This document shows positions 56,373-64,000 of a stretch of 64,000 nucleotides of DNA, piece by piece. The DNA is taken from contig NZ_CP045118.1 of the NCBI RefSeq assembly GCF_009189165.1, forward strand, positions 1,984,001 through 2,048,000, read 5' to 3'. The notes beneath the pieces are model-generated. The model ran no database searches. It saw nothing but the letters and a program-made list of their open reading frames with translations, and was not told where the DNA came from. Position numbers and translations under genes: made by a program. The stretch is from Pseudomonas sp. SCB32. GTDB lineage: Bacteria > Pseudomonadota > Gammaproteobacteria > Pseudomonadales > Pseudomonadaceae. Within the stretch, counting starts at the first letter, position 1. Each line of letters begins with the position of its first letter.

Positions 56373-57026
56373 TCAGATCGACAGCGGCCGCAAACGCCCC
56401 TGGGACTTGGGCTCGTTGCCGTTGTCCGGCGCGGTGCCGCGCAGCACCAGGCGGGTAATGGTCTCGGTGGCTGCCTCGAAATCGGCGTCGCTGAGGCTGG
56501 TCTTGCCGGTGACCATGGAGATCTGCCAGTCGAAATCGGCGTAGGTCTGGGTTGCCGCCCAGATGGTGAACAACAGGTGATGCGGGTCCACCGGGGCGAG
56601 CAGGCCGCGGTCGATCCAGCTCTGCAGGCAGGCGATGTTGCGCTGGGCCTGGGCGTTCAGCTCGTCCAGGTACTCCTTCGGCAGGTGCGGCGCACCGTGC
56701 ATCAGTTCGCTGGCGAACACCTTGGAGGCGTGGGGCAGCTCCTGGGAAATCCTCACCTTGGATCGGATGTAGGCCTTGAGTGCCTCGCCCGGCTCGTCGT
56801 CCTCGCGGAACGGCGCGGAAGCCTGGAGCAGGGGTTCGACGACGCTTTCCAGAACGCAGCGGTAGAGATTTTCCTTGGTCTGGAAGTAGTAGTAGACGTT
56901 GGGCTTGGGCAGGCCGGCGCGAGCGGCGATGTCGCTGGTCTTGGTCGCCGCGAATCCCTTTTCGGCGAATTCCTCGCTGGCTGCGCGGAGGATGAGGCGC
57001 CGGTTACGCTCGCGAATGCTAGTCAT
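56373..57026 (-). CDS. TetR-family regulator (RutR-type C-terminus)
   Basis: 217 residues starting MTSIRERNRRLILRAASEEF. The helix-turn-helix is TKTSDIAARAGLPKPNVYYYF. The C-terminal domain (residues 80-200) is of the YcdC/RutR type, which binds pyrimidine or purine-like ligands in relatives. A TGTATACA octamer lies upstream of its own start and before gcl, making it the likely regulator of the glyoxylate operon; the inducer may be glyoxylate or a purine breakdown product. Confidence 0.9.
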   Translation of the reverse strand: MTSIRERNRRLILRAASEEFAEKGFAATKTSDIAARAGLPKPNVYYYFQTKENLYRCVLESVVEPLLQASAPFREDDEPGEALKAYIRSKVRISQELPHASKVFASELMHGAPHLPKEYLDELNAQAQRNIACLQSWIDRGLLAPVDPHHLLFTIWAATQTYADFDWQISMVTGKTSLSDADFEAATETITRLVLRGTAPDNGNEPKSQGRLRPLSI

Positions 57027-57147
57027 GGATGCTGGTCTTCTTGTGCTGCTGTTGTTGCCCAACTTAGCCGGGCATGGTAGCACCGGCCTCGTAGCCCTCT
57101 CAAGGCGACGGTCTGCGGGCAATTTCCTGACTTGCGGGTCGAATTCG

Positions 57148-57155
57148 TGTATACA
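57148..57155. promoter_or_regulatory. TGTATACA operator before the TetR gene
   Basis: Perfect TGTATACA, 122 bases before the TetR start and 72 before moaA, consistent with autorepression. Confidence 0.6.
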
Positions 57156-57226
57156 TCGGTCTGCAACTCATGTATTCCTAGCGCACTTTCGTCTGGCCAG
57201 CCTGCCAACCGGAATCCTGACTACCC

Positions 57227-58222
57227 ATGCCTGACTCCCAACTGGTCGATCCCTTCGGTCGACGCATCACCTACCTGCGCCTGTCGGTCACCGACCGTTG
57301 CGACTTCCGCTGCACCTACTGCATGAGTGAAGACATGCAGTTCCTGCCGCGCGATCAGGTGCTGAGTCTGGAGGAGCTGGAAGCGGTGGCGGACGCCTTC
57401 ATCGGCCTGGGTGTGCGGCGTATCCGCATCACCGGCGGCGAACCGCTGGTACGCAAGGGACTGACCGGCCTGCTGGCGAAGCTTGGGGCGCGCCGGGAGT
57501 TGGACGACCTGGCCATCACCACCAACGGCTCGCAACTGCGCGAGCGTGCCGCCGAATTGCGTGCCGCGGGCGTGCGTCGCCTGAATATCAGCCTCGATTC
57601 CCTGCGCCGCGAGCGCTTCGCCGCCTTCACCCGCGCTGACAAGCTGGAGCAGGTACTTGACGGCATCGATGCCGCCCGTGAAGCGGGCTTCGAGCGGATC
57701 AAGCTGAACACCGTGGTGCAGAAGGGGCGCAATGACGACGAAGTCTGCGACCTGGTGGCGTTTGCCCTGGGCAAGGGCATCGACATCAGCTTCATCGAAG
57801 AGATGCCGCTGGGCACCGTCAGCAGTCACGAACGCAAGCTCACCCTGTGCAGCAGCGACGAGGTGCGCGCGCACCTGGCCGAGCGCTGGCAATTGCTGCC
57901 GACGCCCGAGCGCAGCGGCGGGCCTTCTCGCTATTACCGCATCGATGGCTACGACAGCCGCATCGGTTTCATTTCCCCGCACAGCAATAACTTCTGCGGC
58001 GATTGCAATCGCGTGCGGGTGACCGCCGAAGGCAAGCTGGTGCTGTGCCTGGGTCATGAGGGCGCGCTGGACCTGCGCCGCCTGTTGCGCGAACACCCCG
58101 GCGATGTCGCGTGCCTGCGCGCCGCACTGATGGAAGCATTGCGCCTGAAGCCCGAGCGCCACCATTTCGAAGCCGACCAGCAGGTGCAGGTGCTGCGGTT
58201 CATGAGCATGACCGGCGGCTGA
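57227..58222 (+). CDS. moaA: GTP 3',8-cyclase MoaA
   Basis: 331 residues. A radical-SAM enzyme with the CxxxCxxC cluster in DRCDFRCTYCMS, GEP in ITGGEPLVRKG, and a second iron-sulfur site in NFCGDCNRVRVTAEGKLVLCLG. It converts GTP to the precursor of molybdopterin. It is needed for NapA. Divergent from the TetR gene. Confidence 0.97.
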   Translation: MPDSQLVDPFGRRITYLRLSVTDRCDFRCTYCMSEDMQFLPRDQVLSLEELEAVADAFIGLGVRRIRITGGEPLVRKGLTGLLAKLGARRELDDLAITTNGSQLRERAAELRAAGVRRLNISLDSLRRERFAAFTRADKLEQVLDGIDAAREAGFERIKLNTVVQKGRNDDEVCDLVAFALGKGIDISFIEEMPLGTVSSHERKLTLCSSDEVRAHLAERWQLLPTPERSGGPSRYYRIDGYDSRIGFISPHSNNFCGDCNRVRVTAEGKLVLCLGHEGALDLRRLLREHPGDVACLRAALMEALRLKPERHHFEADQQVQVLRFMSMTGG

Positions 58223-58286
58223 GTCCGCCACGGCGGGCCAGCGGGCTTGCCCGACAGAACAACAACAATGTCACCAGGAGGGTACT

Positions 58287-59114
58287 TTGAAGCTCAAGGC
58301 TTTCTGCTGGGCGCTCGCCAGCATCGTTTCCACCGGGGCCATGGCGCAGACCTATGTGGTCGGCGTCGAGAACCTGCCATTCGCACCGCACTACGTCACT
58401 GACGCGCAGGGTCGTTACCAGGGCTTTGCCCGGGACCTGCTCGATCTCTTCGCTGCCTCCGCCGGCATTACCCTGGAGTACCGCCCGATGCCTGTGGACG
58501 CGTTGCTCCCGGCGCTGCTCAAGGGAGAGGTCGATTTCAAATACCCGGACAACCCCAATTGGGCGCCGGAGCAGAAGGCTGCCAAGTCGCTGCGCTACAG
58601 CCAGCCGGTGACCCAGTACGTCGACGGTGTGCTGGTGGCGCCCGATCGCCTGGGGCAGGGTGTCGGCGCCCTGAAGCGGCTGGCGTTGGTGGAGGGCTGG
58701 ACGCCGCGTGGTTACGAACAACAGGTGCAGTCCGGGCAGATCGGCATCGAGCCCAGTGCAGACCTCCGGCAGATGATCCACACCGCACTGAAGAAGCAGG
58801 CCGACGGCGCCTACTTCAACGTGGTGGTCGCCACCTACTACCTGGACAACATCCGCGCCCGCCCCGGTGCGCTGGTGTTCGATCCGTCGTTGCCGCACAC
58901 GCGCAGCACCTTCCAGCTTTCCACGGTGAAGCAGGGGGAACTGATGGATCGCTTCGACCGCTTCCTCAGCGACCACGCCAAGGAAGTTGCCGCGCTCAAG
59001 GCCAAGTACGGCGTCGAGGCAAACCTGGACTCCGAGCATCTGGGCGTCGAGCAGTGGAAAGTGGATTTCCTCGAGCGACAGAAAGCAAAACAGAAGGCGC
59101 CGGCCTCGCCCTGA
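58287..59114 (+). CDS. Periplasmic solute-binding protein, family 3-like
   Basis: 275 residues from a TTG start with a strong AGGAGGG site nine bases upstream. A signal MKLKAFCWALASIVSTGAMA precedes a type II periplasmic-binding fold (VVGVENLPFAPHYVTDAQGR, YQGFARDLLDLFAAS). It resembles amino acid-binding or lysine/arginine/ornithine-like proteins. No permease or ATPase gene is adjacent, so it may act as a sensor or share a transporter. Its C-terminus is lysine-rich and Pro-rich. Confidence 0.8.
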   Translation: MKLKAFCWALASIVSTGAMAQTYVVGVENLPFAPHYVTDAQGRYQGFARDLLDLFAASAGITLEYRPMPVDALLPALLKGEVDFKYPDNPNWAPEQKAAKSLRYSQPVTQYVDGVLVAPDRLGQGVGALKRLALVEGWTPRGYEQQVQSGQIGIEPSADLRQMIHTALKKQADGAYFNVVVATYYLDNIRARPGALVFDPSLPHTRSTFQLSTVKQGELMDRFDRFLSDHAKEVAALKAKYGVEANLDSEHLGVEQWKVDFLERQKAKQKAPASP

Positions 59115-59173
59115 GCCGTCATCTTCCCTAGAATCGCCGCTGCCGTTCGCGCGCCAGCCGTAGGGAGGATGAA

Positions 59174-59509
59174 GTGCGCCGCGCTTTGTTCATCTGCAGC
59201 CGCAATTGCTTGCGCAGCCCCACCGCTGAAACCGTCTTCGCCAGCTGGCCGGAGGTCGAGACCGACTCCGCCGGGCTGGCGCCGGACGCGGACGTTCCGC
59301 TGAGCGCCGAGCAACTGGACTGGGTCGACCTGGTATTCGTCATGGAGCGCCGGCAGCGCCAGGCGCTGCTGCGCCGCTTCCCCCTGGCAATGCGCGGCAA
59401 GCGGCTGGTGTGCCTGGATATCCCCGATGACTTTGCCTACCTGCAGCCGGAGCTGGTGCTCCTGCTGGAGCGCAAGGCTGGTCCCTTCCTGTGGCAGGAG
59501 GGGGTATGA
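59174..59509 (+). CDS. Low-molecular-weight phosphotyrosine phosphatase-like protein
   Basis: 111 residues from a GTG start with GGGAGG upstream. The P-loop CSRNCLRSPTAE near residue 8 follows C-x5-R-S of LMW-PTPs, and the general-acid loop region is CLDIPDDF. The protein is shorter than classical LMW-PTPs (about 150), so it is a compact form. It overlaps the next gene by four bases. Confidence 0.75.
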   Translation: MRRALFICSRNCLRSPTAETVFASWPEVETDSAGLAPDADVPLSAEQLDWVDLVFVMERRQRQALLRRFPLAMRGKRLVCLDIPDDFAYLQPELVLLLERKAGPFLWQEGV

Positions 59510-59991
59510 ACGAGATCCGTATTCCGCTGCGCGAGGGCATGCTCGTCTGTCCCGGTTTCCGTATTCAGGCGCAGCCGGAGCCTTCGCTGGAAATCGACGG
59601 CGACCTGCTTTGGGCGCTGGAGCAGCCTCACTGGAGTGATCTGGCTGTCGAGCTGCACGAGCGCGACGGTGCCTGCTGGATATCGCCCTTGCCACTGGAG
59701 CGACAGGCTGGCTTCGACCCGCAGCGGGTGATCGGTTGGCGTGACGAGCCGGTGCGCATCGAGCAGCCCGACGACGTCTCGGATGCCGAGGGCGCTATCC
59801 ACTGGTGGCGCGGCGGTGCGGTGGCCGACGTGCGCGGGCGCATCAGCCATTATCCCTGGGGACGACTGCTGCGCGTGGAAGGCGGCGGATTCGGGCCTGA
59901 GCACTTTCTCTTTCCCCGTGGTCACGCCTGTGTCTACCTGGGGCATCTCGACACTGACTGGCGCGCATTGCGCTTCGAACTCTTTGCCTGA
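59506..59991 (+). CDS. Unknown protein coupled to the phosphatase gene
   Basis: 161 residues starting MNEIRIPLREGMLVCPGFRI. No motif is recognised. It is aromatic-rich (HWWRGGAVADVRGR, HYPWGRLLRVEGG) and lacks a signal or membrane segment. The ATGA overlap with the phosphatase gene suggests co-translation and a functional pair. Confidence 0.65.
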   Translation: MNEIRIPLREGMLVCPGFRIQAQPEPSLEIDGDLLWALEQPHWSDLAVELHERDGACWISPLPLERQAGFDPQRVIGWRDEPVRIEQPDDVSDAEGAIHWWRGGAVADVRGRISHYPWGRLLRVEGGGFGPEHFLFPRGHACVYLGHLDTDWRALRFELFA

Positions 59992-60124
59992 CTGAGCATC
60001 TTAATAGGTAGCGGCCCAGCGGTTGGCGCCGACATGGCGGGAGCGTTGCGGCTTGCCGGCTTTTGCGCCGAGCGGCAGCACCTCGTGCCTTACGTGCAAG
60101 TAGTCAAAGATGAGGAAACCCATA

Positions 60125-60520
60125 ATGACCATAACAAAGCGGGTGAAAAGCCTTGCGGCCATGCTGGTGCTGGCGCAGTTGGGCGTGGTGGCGGAGGTCC
60201 CGCTGGCACAGGCGAGCATGGTGGCGACTGGTGAGGTGCTGCAGGCGCAGCAACAACAGGTCGACCGCGAGCAACTGCTGAAGATGCTCGATGACCAGGG
60301 CGTGCAGAAGAAGTTGCAGTCCATGGGCGTTGAACGCAGCAAGGTCGAGCAACGCATCAAGAGTCTGTCCAACGAGGAACTGGCACAGTTCAATCAGCAG
60401 CTGAACCAGGCGCCAGCCGGTGGTTTCATCGAGATCATCATCCTGTTCCTGCTGATCTTCGTCATCACTGACATGCTCTGCATCACCCACATCTTCACCT
60501 TCGTCAGGTGCCAACGTTGA
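60125..60520 (+). CDS. PA2779-family membrane-anchored protein
   Basis: 131 residues starting MTITKRVKSLAAMLVLAQLG with GAGGAAA upstream; an ATG at 60110 is possible. It has a signal ending AQA, a Gln-rich coiled-coil middle (LQAQQQQVDREQLLKML) and a C-terminal membrane helix (FIEIIILFLLIFVITDML). It corresponds to the Pseudomonas PA2779 family, of unknown function, always beside a PA2778-type gene. Confidence 0.8.
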   Translation: MTITKRVKSLAAMLVLAQLGVVAEVPLAQASMVATGEVLQAQQQQVDREQLLKMLDDQGVQKKLQSMGVERSKVEQRIKSLSNEELAQFNQQLNQAPAGGFIEIIILFLLIFVITDMLCITHIFTFVRCQR

Positions 60521-61476
60521 GTCGCTGGGCCATGGCTGCCGCGTTGGTGGCGGCCATGGTGCTCGGCGGCTGCGCGCAGGCGCCGAAGTTGCCGTCCAGC
60601 GTGGAGGTGCTGCCCGAGCGTGTGGAACTGAGCGATGTGCAGTTCTTCCCGCAGCAGGAATTCCAGTGCGGCCCCGCCGCGCTGGCGACCATGCTCAACC
60701 AGCGCGGCGTGCGGGTTACGCCGCGGCAACTGAAGGATCGTGTGTTCCTTCCGCAACGACAGGGCAGCTTGCAGGTTGAGCTGGTCGCGGCGGCGCGGGA
60801 GAAGGGCATGCTGGTCTATCCGTTGCAGCCTCGCCTGGAGGATGTGCTGAGCGAGGTGGCTGCGGGCAATCCGGTGCTGATTCTGCAGAACCAGGGGTTG
60901 GACTGGCTGCCGGTGTGGCATTTTGCGGTGGTGGTCGGCTTCGATCGGCAGCGCCATGAACTGATCCTGCGTTCGGGGATTACCGAGCGGTTGGTGATCG
61001 ACTTCACCGCCTTCGATGTCACCTGGGCTCGCAGCAAGCGTTGGGCGGTACTGACCTTGCCGCCGGATCGTCTGCCGGCCACGGCGCAACCCACCGCCTG
61101 GCTGCGTGCCGCCCATGATCTGGAGGAAACCGGTCAGCCAGCCCTGGCAAAGCAGGCGTATCGCAAGGCAACACAGGCCTGGCCGCAGGATGCGCTGGGC
61201 TGGTTCGCCCTGGCGAACGCGCAATACGCCGGTGGTCACCTGGGCGAGGCGGAGTCGTCCTTGCGGCATAGCGTGGGTGCACGCCCCGATTTCGCCGCGG
61301 GCTGGTTCAACCTGGGCAATGTGCTGGGCGAGCGGGGTTGCTCGAAGCAGGCGCGCGAGGCGAGCAGTTGTGCGGCTCGGTTGGCGCCGGCGGACTCGCG
61401 CTTTTCGGTGGCGCCCGGTGGAACTGCAAATCCCTCGGCGCGCTGTGAATCGCTGCCGGCTTGTCCGGGCGGCTGA
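60517..61476 (+). CDS. PA2778-family C39-like peptidase lipoprotein with TPRs
   Basis: 319 residues from a TTG that overlaps the previous stop; an ATG at 60529 also fits. The lipobox LGGC makes it a lipoprotein. A papain-like C39 domain has the catalytic Cys in FQCGPAALATML and the His in HFAVVVGFD; tetratricopeptide repeats fill residues 200-300. It presumably cleaves an unknown partner in the envelope; the PA2779-like protein is the natural candidate. Confidence 0.82.
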   Translation: MSRWAMAAALVAAMVLGGCAQAPKLPSSVEVLPERVELSDVQFFPQQEFQCGPAALATMLNQRGVRVTPRQLKDRVFLPQRQGSLQVELVAAAREKGMLVYPLQPRLEDVLSEVAAGNPVLILQNQGLDWLPVWHFAVVVGFDRQRHELILRSGITERLVIDFTAFDVTWARSKRWAVLTLPPDRLPATAQPTAWLRAAHDLEETGQPALAKQAYRKATQAWPQDALGWFALANAQYAGGHLGEAESSLRHSVGARPDFAAGWFNLGNVLGERGCSKQAREASSCAARLAPADSRFSVAPGGTANPSARCESLPACPGG

Positions 61477-61492
61477 CTCGCTCCCCGGAAAA

Positions 61493-61521
61493 GAAAACGG
61501 CGCCTCACGGCGCCGTTTTTC
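61493..61521. terminator. Bidirectional terminator between PA2778-like and pauB
   Basis: AAAACGGCGCC/GGCGCCGTTTTT hairpin with a T run on the plus strand and an A run opposite. Confidence 0.85.
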
Positions 61522-61534
61522 TTCGAGCGGAGCG

Positions 61535-62818
61535 TTACACGCCCAGCTTGTCGCGCATGGTGTAGTACCAGGCACCGATCGCGGAGAACGGAACCTGGAA
61601 CATGCGGCCGCCCGGGAAGGGGTAGTGCGGCAGGGTAGCGAAGGCGTCGAAACGCTCGGCCTGGCCACGCAGGACTTCGGCCAGCAGCTTGCCTGCCAGG
61701 TGGGTATAGGTCACGCCGTGGCCGGAGCAGCCCTGGGAGTAGTAGATGTTGTCGCCGATACGGCCAACCTGCGGCAGACGCGAGAGGGTCAGCAGGAAGT
61801 TGCCGGTCCAGGCGAAGTCGATCTTCACGTTCTTCAGTTGCGGGAACACCTTGAGCATCTTCGGACGAATGATCGCCTCGATGTTCGACGGGTCGCGCGC
61901 ACCGTAGACCACGCCGCCACCGAAGATCAGACGGTTGTCGCCGGTCAGGCGGTAGTAGTCGAGCAGGTAGTTGCAGTCCTCGACGCAGTAGTCGGTCGGC
62001 AGCAGGGACTTGGCCAGGTCGGCGCTCAGCGGCTCGGTGGTAATTACCTGGGTGCCGCACGGCATGGACTTGGAAGCCAGCTCCGGTACCAGGCCGCCGA
62101 GGTAGGCGTTACCGGCAACCACGATGAACTTGGCCTTCACGCGGCCTTTCGGGGTGTGCACGACCGGGTTGGCGCCACGGTCGATCTTCACGGCAGGGGA
62201 CTGCTCGTGGATCACGCCGCCCAGCGACTCAACGGCTGCGGCTTCGCCCAGGGCGAGGTTCAGCGGATGGATGTGGCCGCCGCTCATGTCGAGCATGCCG
62301 CCGACATAGCTGTCGGTGCCGACGACTTCGCGGATGCGCTTGGCGTCCATCAGTTCCAGCTGGGTGTGGCCGAAGCGCTCCCACAGCTTCTTCTGGGACT
62401 CCAGGTGGCCCATCTGCTTGGTGCTGAGGGCCGCGAACACGCCGCCGTCCTTCAGGTCGCACTGGATGTTGTACTTGGCGATACGGTCGCGAATGATGCG
62501 GCCGCCTTCGAAGGCCATGTCGCCCAGCAGTTTCGCCTGCTTGGCGCCGACACTGCGCTCGATGACGTCGATGTCACGGCTATAGCTGTTGACGATCTGG
62601 CCGCCGTTACGGCCCGACGCGCCGAAACCGACCTTGGCGGCTTCCAGCACGGTGACCTTGAAACCGTTTTCCAGCAGGAACAGGGCGGTAGACAGGCCGG
62701 TGTAGCCTGCGCCAATCACGCAGACATCGGTTTCCACCTCGCCCTGCAGTTCAGGACGGGCCGGGACCGGGTTGGCCGAGGCTGCGTAATAGGAAGAGGG
62801 GTAGGAGGTGTGCGGCAT
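61535..62818 (-). CDS. pauB: FAD-dependent gamma-glutamylpolyamine oxidase (PauB family)
   Basis: 427 residues starting MPHTSYPSSYYAASANPVPA. The FAD-binding VIGAGYTGLSTALFLLE and a DAO-type C-terminal region (GCSGHGVTYTHLAGKLLAEV) are present. PauB enzymes oxidise gamma-glutamyl-putrescine and related polyamines; the position near PA2778/PA2779-type genes makes pauB3 the nearest counterpart. Exact polyamine specificity cannot be read from sequence. Confidence 0.85.
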   Translation of the reverse strand: MPHTSYPSSYYAASANPVPARPELQGEVETDVCVIGAGYTGLSTALFLLENGFKVTVLEAAKVGFGASGRNGGQIVNSYSRDIDVIERSVGAKQAKLLGDMAFEGGRIIRDRIAKYNIQCDLKDGGVFAALSTKQMGHLESQKKLWERFGHTQLELMDAKRIREVVGTDSYVGGMLDMSGGHIHPLNLALGEAAAVESLGGVIHEQSPAVKIDRGANPVVHTPKGRVKAKFIVVAGNAYLGGLVPELASKSMPCGTQVITTEPLSADLAKSLLPTDYCVEDCNYLLDYYRLTGDNRLIFGGGVVYGARDPSNIEAIIRPKMLKVFPQLKNVKIDFAWTGNFLLTLSRLPQVGRIGDNIYYSQGCSGHGVTYTHLAGKLLAEVLRGQAERFDAFATLPHYPFPGGRMFQVPFSAIGAWYYTMRDKLGV

Positions 62819-63004
62819 AATGCACCTGTGTTTGTTATTTTTTACGAGATGTGAGGATGCTACCTGAGTCGAATCTGGCCGGCTAGTGCCCGTGCAAAAT
62901 AATTTACGGACGGTCGAACATAAAAAAATTCTCTTTTTCAGTGGCTTAGCGAAAAAAAGTGCTTGACCGTGAAAAACGATCGCGTAGAATGCGCCCCACA
63001 CGAC

Positions 63005-63081
63005 AGGCACATAGCTCAGTTGGTTAGAGCACCACCTTGACATGGTGGGGGTCGTTGGTTCGAGTCCAATTGTGCCTACCA
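63005..63081 (+). tRNA. tRNA-Val(GAC)
   Basis: 77 bases ending in the encoded CCA. Acceptor stem AGGCACA pairs with TGTGCCT; the anticodon stem CCACC/GGTGG encloses the loop TTGACAT with anticodon GAC, which reads valine codon GUC. The T arm GTTCGAGTC is canonical. Confidence 0.97.
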
Positions 63082-63106
63082 AACATAGTCGCTTCGGCGG
63101 TTACGA

Positions 63107-63136
63107 AAAGGGCGATCCGAAAGGATCGCCCTTTTT
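63107..63136 (+). terminator. Terminator after tRNA-Val
   Basis: GGGCGATCC/GGATCGCCC hairpin followed by TTTTT. Confidence 0.85.
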
Positions 63137-63195
63137 GTTTGCCCGCAGAAAAGCCTGTTCGCCTGTTATGGTGTGCCCTGGGTGTGTCGGAGGTG

Positions 63196-63720
63196 ATGAT
63201 GAGCGCTCTACGATCCTGGGTGTTGCTCGGTGCGCTGCTGGCGTCGGGGCCTGCGTTGGCGGAAATGCAGGTGATCTGGCCAAGCGGTTGGAATGTCTCG
63301 CGCTCGCCGGAGCCGGCGGCGGTCGATGCTCCACTGATTCGCCAGCGCGGTGTGCGCCTTGCGGAGGATGGCTCCCAGGAGCTGGTCATGGAGATTACGC
63401 GCAGCCGTTTGGGGGCTGGCACCTCTATTAATGTGGAGAACGTCATCGTCGAGATGCGCAAGGCGCTGCAGAAGGACTTCCTCCGGCAGGGCCTTCAGGC
63501 GGCCTGCAGCAAGCCGCAGGCGGTGAAGCTGGGTGACCTGGATGGGTTGGAGGTGCGTTGCGGCATCAGTCGGAATGGCACTGAGGTGCTGAAGCAGGCC
63601 TTGCAGGTGGCCCTGGGTGACGGTGTGGCTTATTCGTTGACGTATGCTGTGCCGGCGGAGCGCTATGCGGCGCTTGCGGATGAAATCGAGTCGGTGAAGG
63701 CGGGGATCAGTCTGCACTGA
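63196..63720 (+). CDS. Small exported protein, DUF4946-like
   Basis: 174 residues starting MMSALRSWVLLGALLASGPA with GGAGGTG upstream; a second ATG follows at 63199. The signal peptide ends ALA. The mature protein has two cysteines (QAACSKPQ, EVRCGISR) that could pair. It resembles the Pseudomonas DUF4946 family; function unknown. Confidence 0.72.
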   Translation: MMSALRSWVLLGALLASGPALAEMQVIWPSGWNVSRSPEPAAVDAPLIRQRGVRLAEDGSQELVMEITRSRLGAGTSINVENVIVEMRKALQKDFLRQGLQAACSKPQAVKLGDLDGLEVRCGISRNGTEVLKQALQVALGDGVAYSLTYAVPAERYAALADEIESVKAGISLH

Positions 63721-63760
63721 TCTTCATCTGGATCGCTGCTTTATTATAGAAGGCAGAAAG

Positions 63761-63788
63761 CAAAAGCCCCGCTTCGGCGGGGCTTTTC
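63761..63788. terminator. Bidirectional terminator
   Basis: AAAAGCCCCGC/GCGGGGCTTTT hairpin between convergent genes. Confidence 0.85.
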
Positions 63789-63798
63789 ATTTTCAGGC

Positions 63799-64000
63799 TC
63801 AGGCGGCGAGGGTGGCTTGCACGCGCTCGATGACCGCTTGCAGTGGCGCTTCGGCCTGGTACTGCTGGGGATAGAGGCGCTCGGTGTGCTTGGCGATGCC
63901 GTGCTCGTTCACCAGGGTGAAGCTGAAGCCGTGCTTGCGCTTGGCCTGGATGACGCAGTTCAGAGGAGCGAAGGCTACCGAAAGGGTGCGAATCGCCTCC
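63799..64000 (-). CDS. Small unknown protein (5' end cut by window)
   Basis: The last 66 residues are visible, ending ERVQATLAA. The hydrophobic beta-rich segment LSVAFAPLNCVIQAKRKHGF followed by a C-terminal helix resembles the small Pseudomonas DUF3509 proteins, a tentative match. The start is outside the window. Confidence 0.55.
   Translation of the reverse strand, partial: EAIRTLSVAFAPLNCVIQAKRKHGFSFTLVNEHGIAKHTERLYPQQYQAEAPLQAVIERVQATLAA

Overview
The window is a 64 kb stretch of high-GC chromosome from a Pseudomonas of the P. aeruginosa-related lineage. Protein sequences, operon orders and start-site layouts match what is known for P. aeruginosa: nrdAB followed by a two-component pair, pcpS/dienelactone hydrolase/PL7 alginate lyase/SltB/napEFDABC/oprH-phoPQ/AraC/dctA, LuxR/permease/BapF, cysP/muiA, and gcl-hyi-glxR-ttuD-pykF with a TetR gene and moaA. 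No ribosomal RNA, plasmid, prophage or complete insertion sequence is visible. There is one tRNA, tRNA-Val(GAC).

Layout. 1-3.6 kb: partial (S)-ureidoglycine aminohydrolase gene, LysR regulator, small proteins, a broken lipoprotein paralogue and two paralogous small unknown proteins. 3.6-4.8 kb: gene-free repeat cluster. 4.8-7.6 kb: a BRO-N gene and an AT-rich NACHT NTPase gene, which looks like an acquired immune-type gene. 7.7-15.9 kb: nrdAB with a long leader, then response regulator/acetyltransferase/sensor kinase. 16-18.7 kb: modABC molybdate importer under a ModE-type operator. 18.9-24.3 kb: OprD-type porin, PcpS phosphopantetheinyl transferase, secreted dienelactone hydrolase, alginate lyase and lytic transglycosylase. 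24.9-29.4 kb: periplasmic nitrate reductase operon. 29.6-32.3 kb: oprH-phoP-phoQ. 32.6-35.3 kb: AraC regulator and dctA with a sigma-54 promoter. 35.9-41.9 kb: CyaB adenylate cyclase, HD protein, LuxR regulator, permease and beta-peptidyl aminopeptidase. 42.2-48.5 kb: sulfate-binding protein, MuiA-like protein, SstT, a DapF-like protein lacking both catalytic cysteines, and a urea transporter. 48.9-57 kb: glyoxylate/tartronate pathway genes with their likely TetR regulator. 57.2-64 kb: moaA, a solute-binding protein, a phosphatase-like pair, a PA2779/PA2778-type pair, PauB-type oxidase, tRNA-Val and small proteins.

Functional links. The first gene (allantoin to glyoxylate) and the gcl-hyi-glxR-ttuD-pykF operon form a consistent purine/glyoxylate carbon route. 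modABC and moaA supply molybdenum and cofactor steps that NapA needs. PhoPQ/OprH and CyaB are global sensory systems.

The most unusual feature is a dispersed element of about 300 bp present four times (3.9, 4.45, 24.45 and 35.46 kb). It folds as a series of hairpins whose stems are kept by paired substitutions between copies, as expected of a structured RNA or a mobile structured DNA. The second is the stand-alone NACHT gene placed between duplicated terminator hairpins downstream of nrdB.

All family assignments are from reading the sequence and memory of the families; no database search was run.
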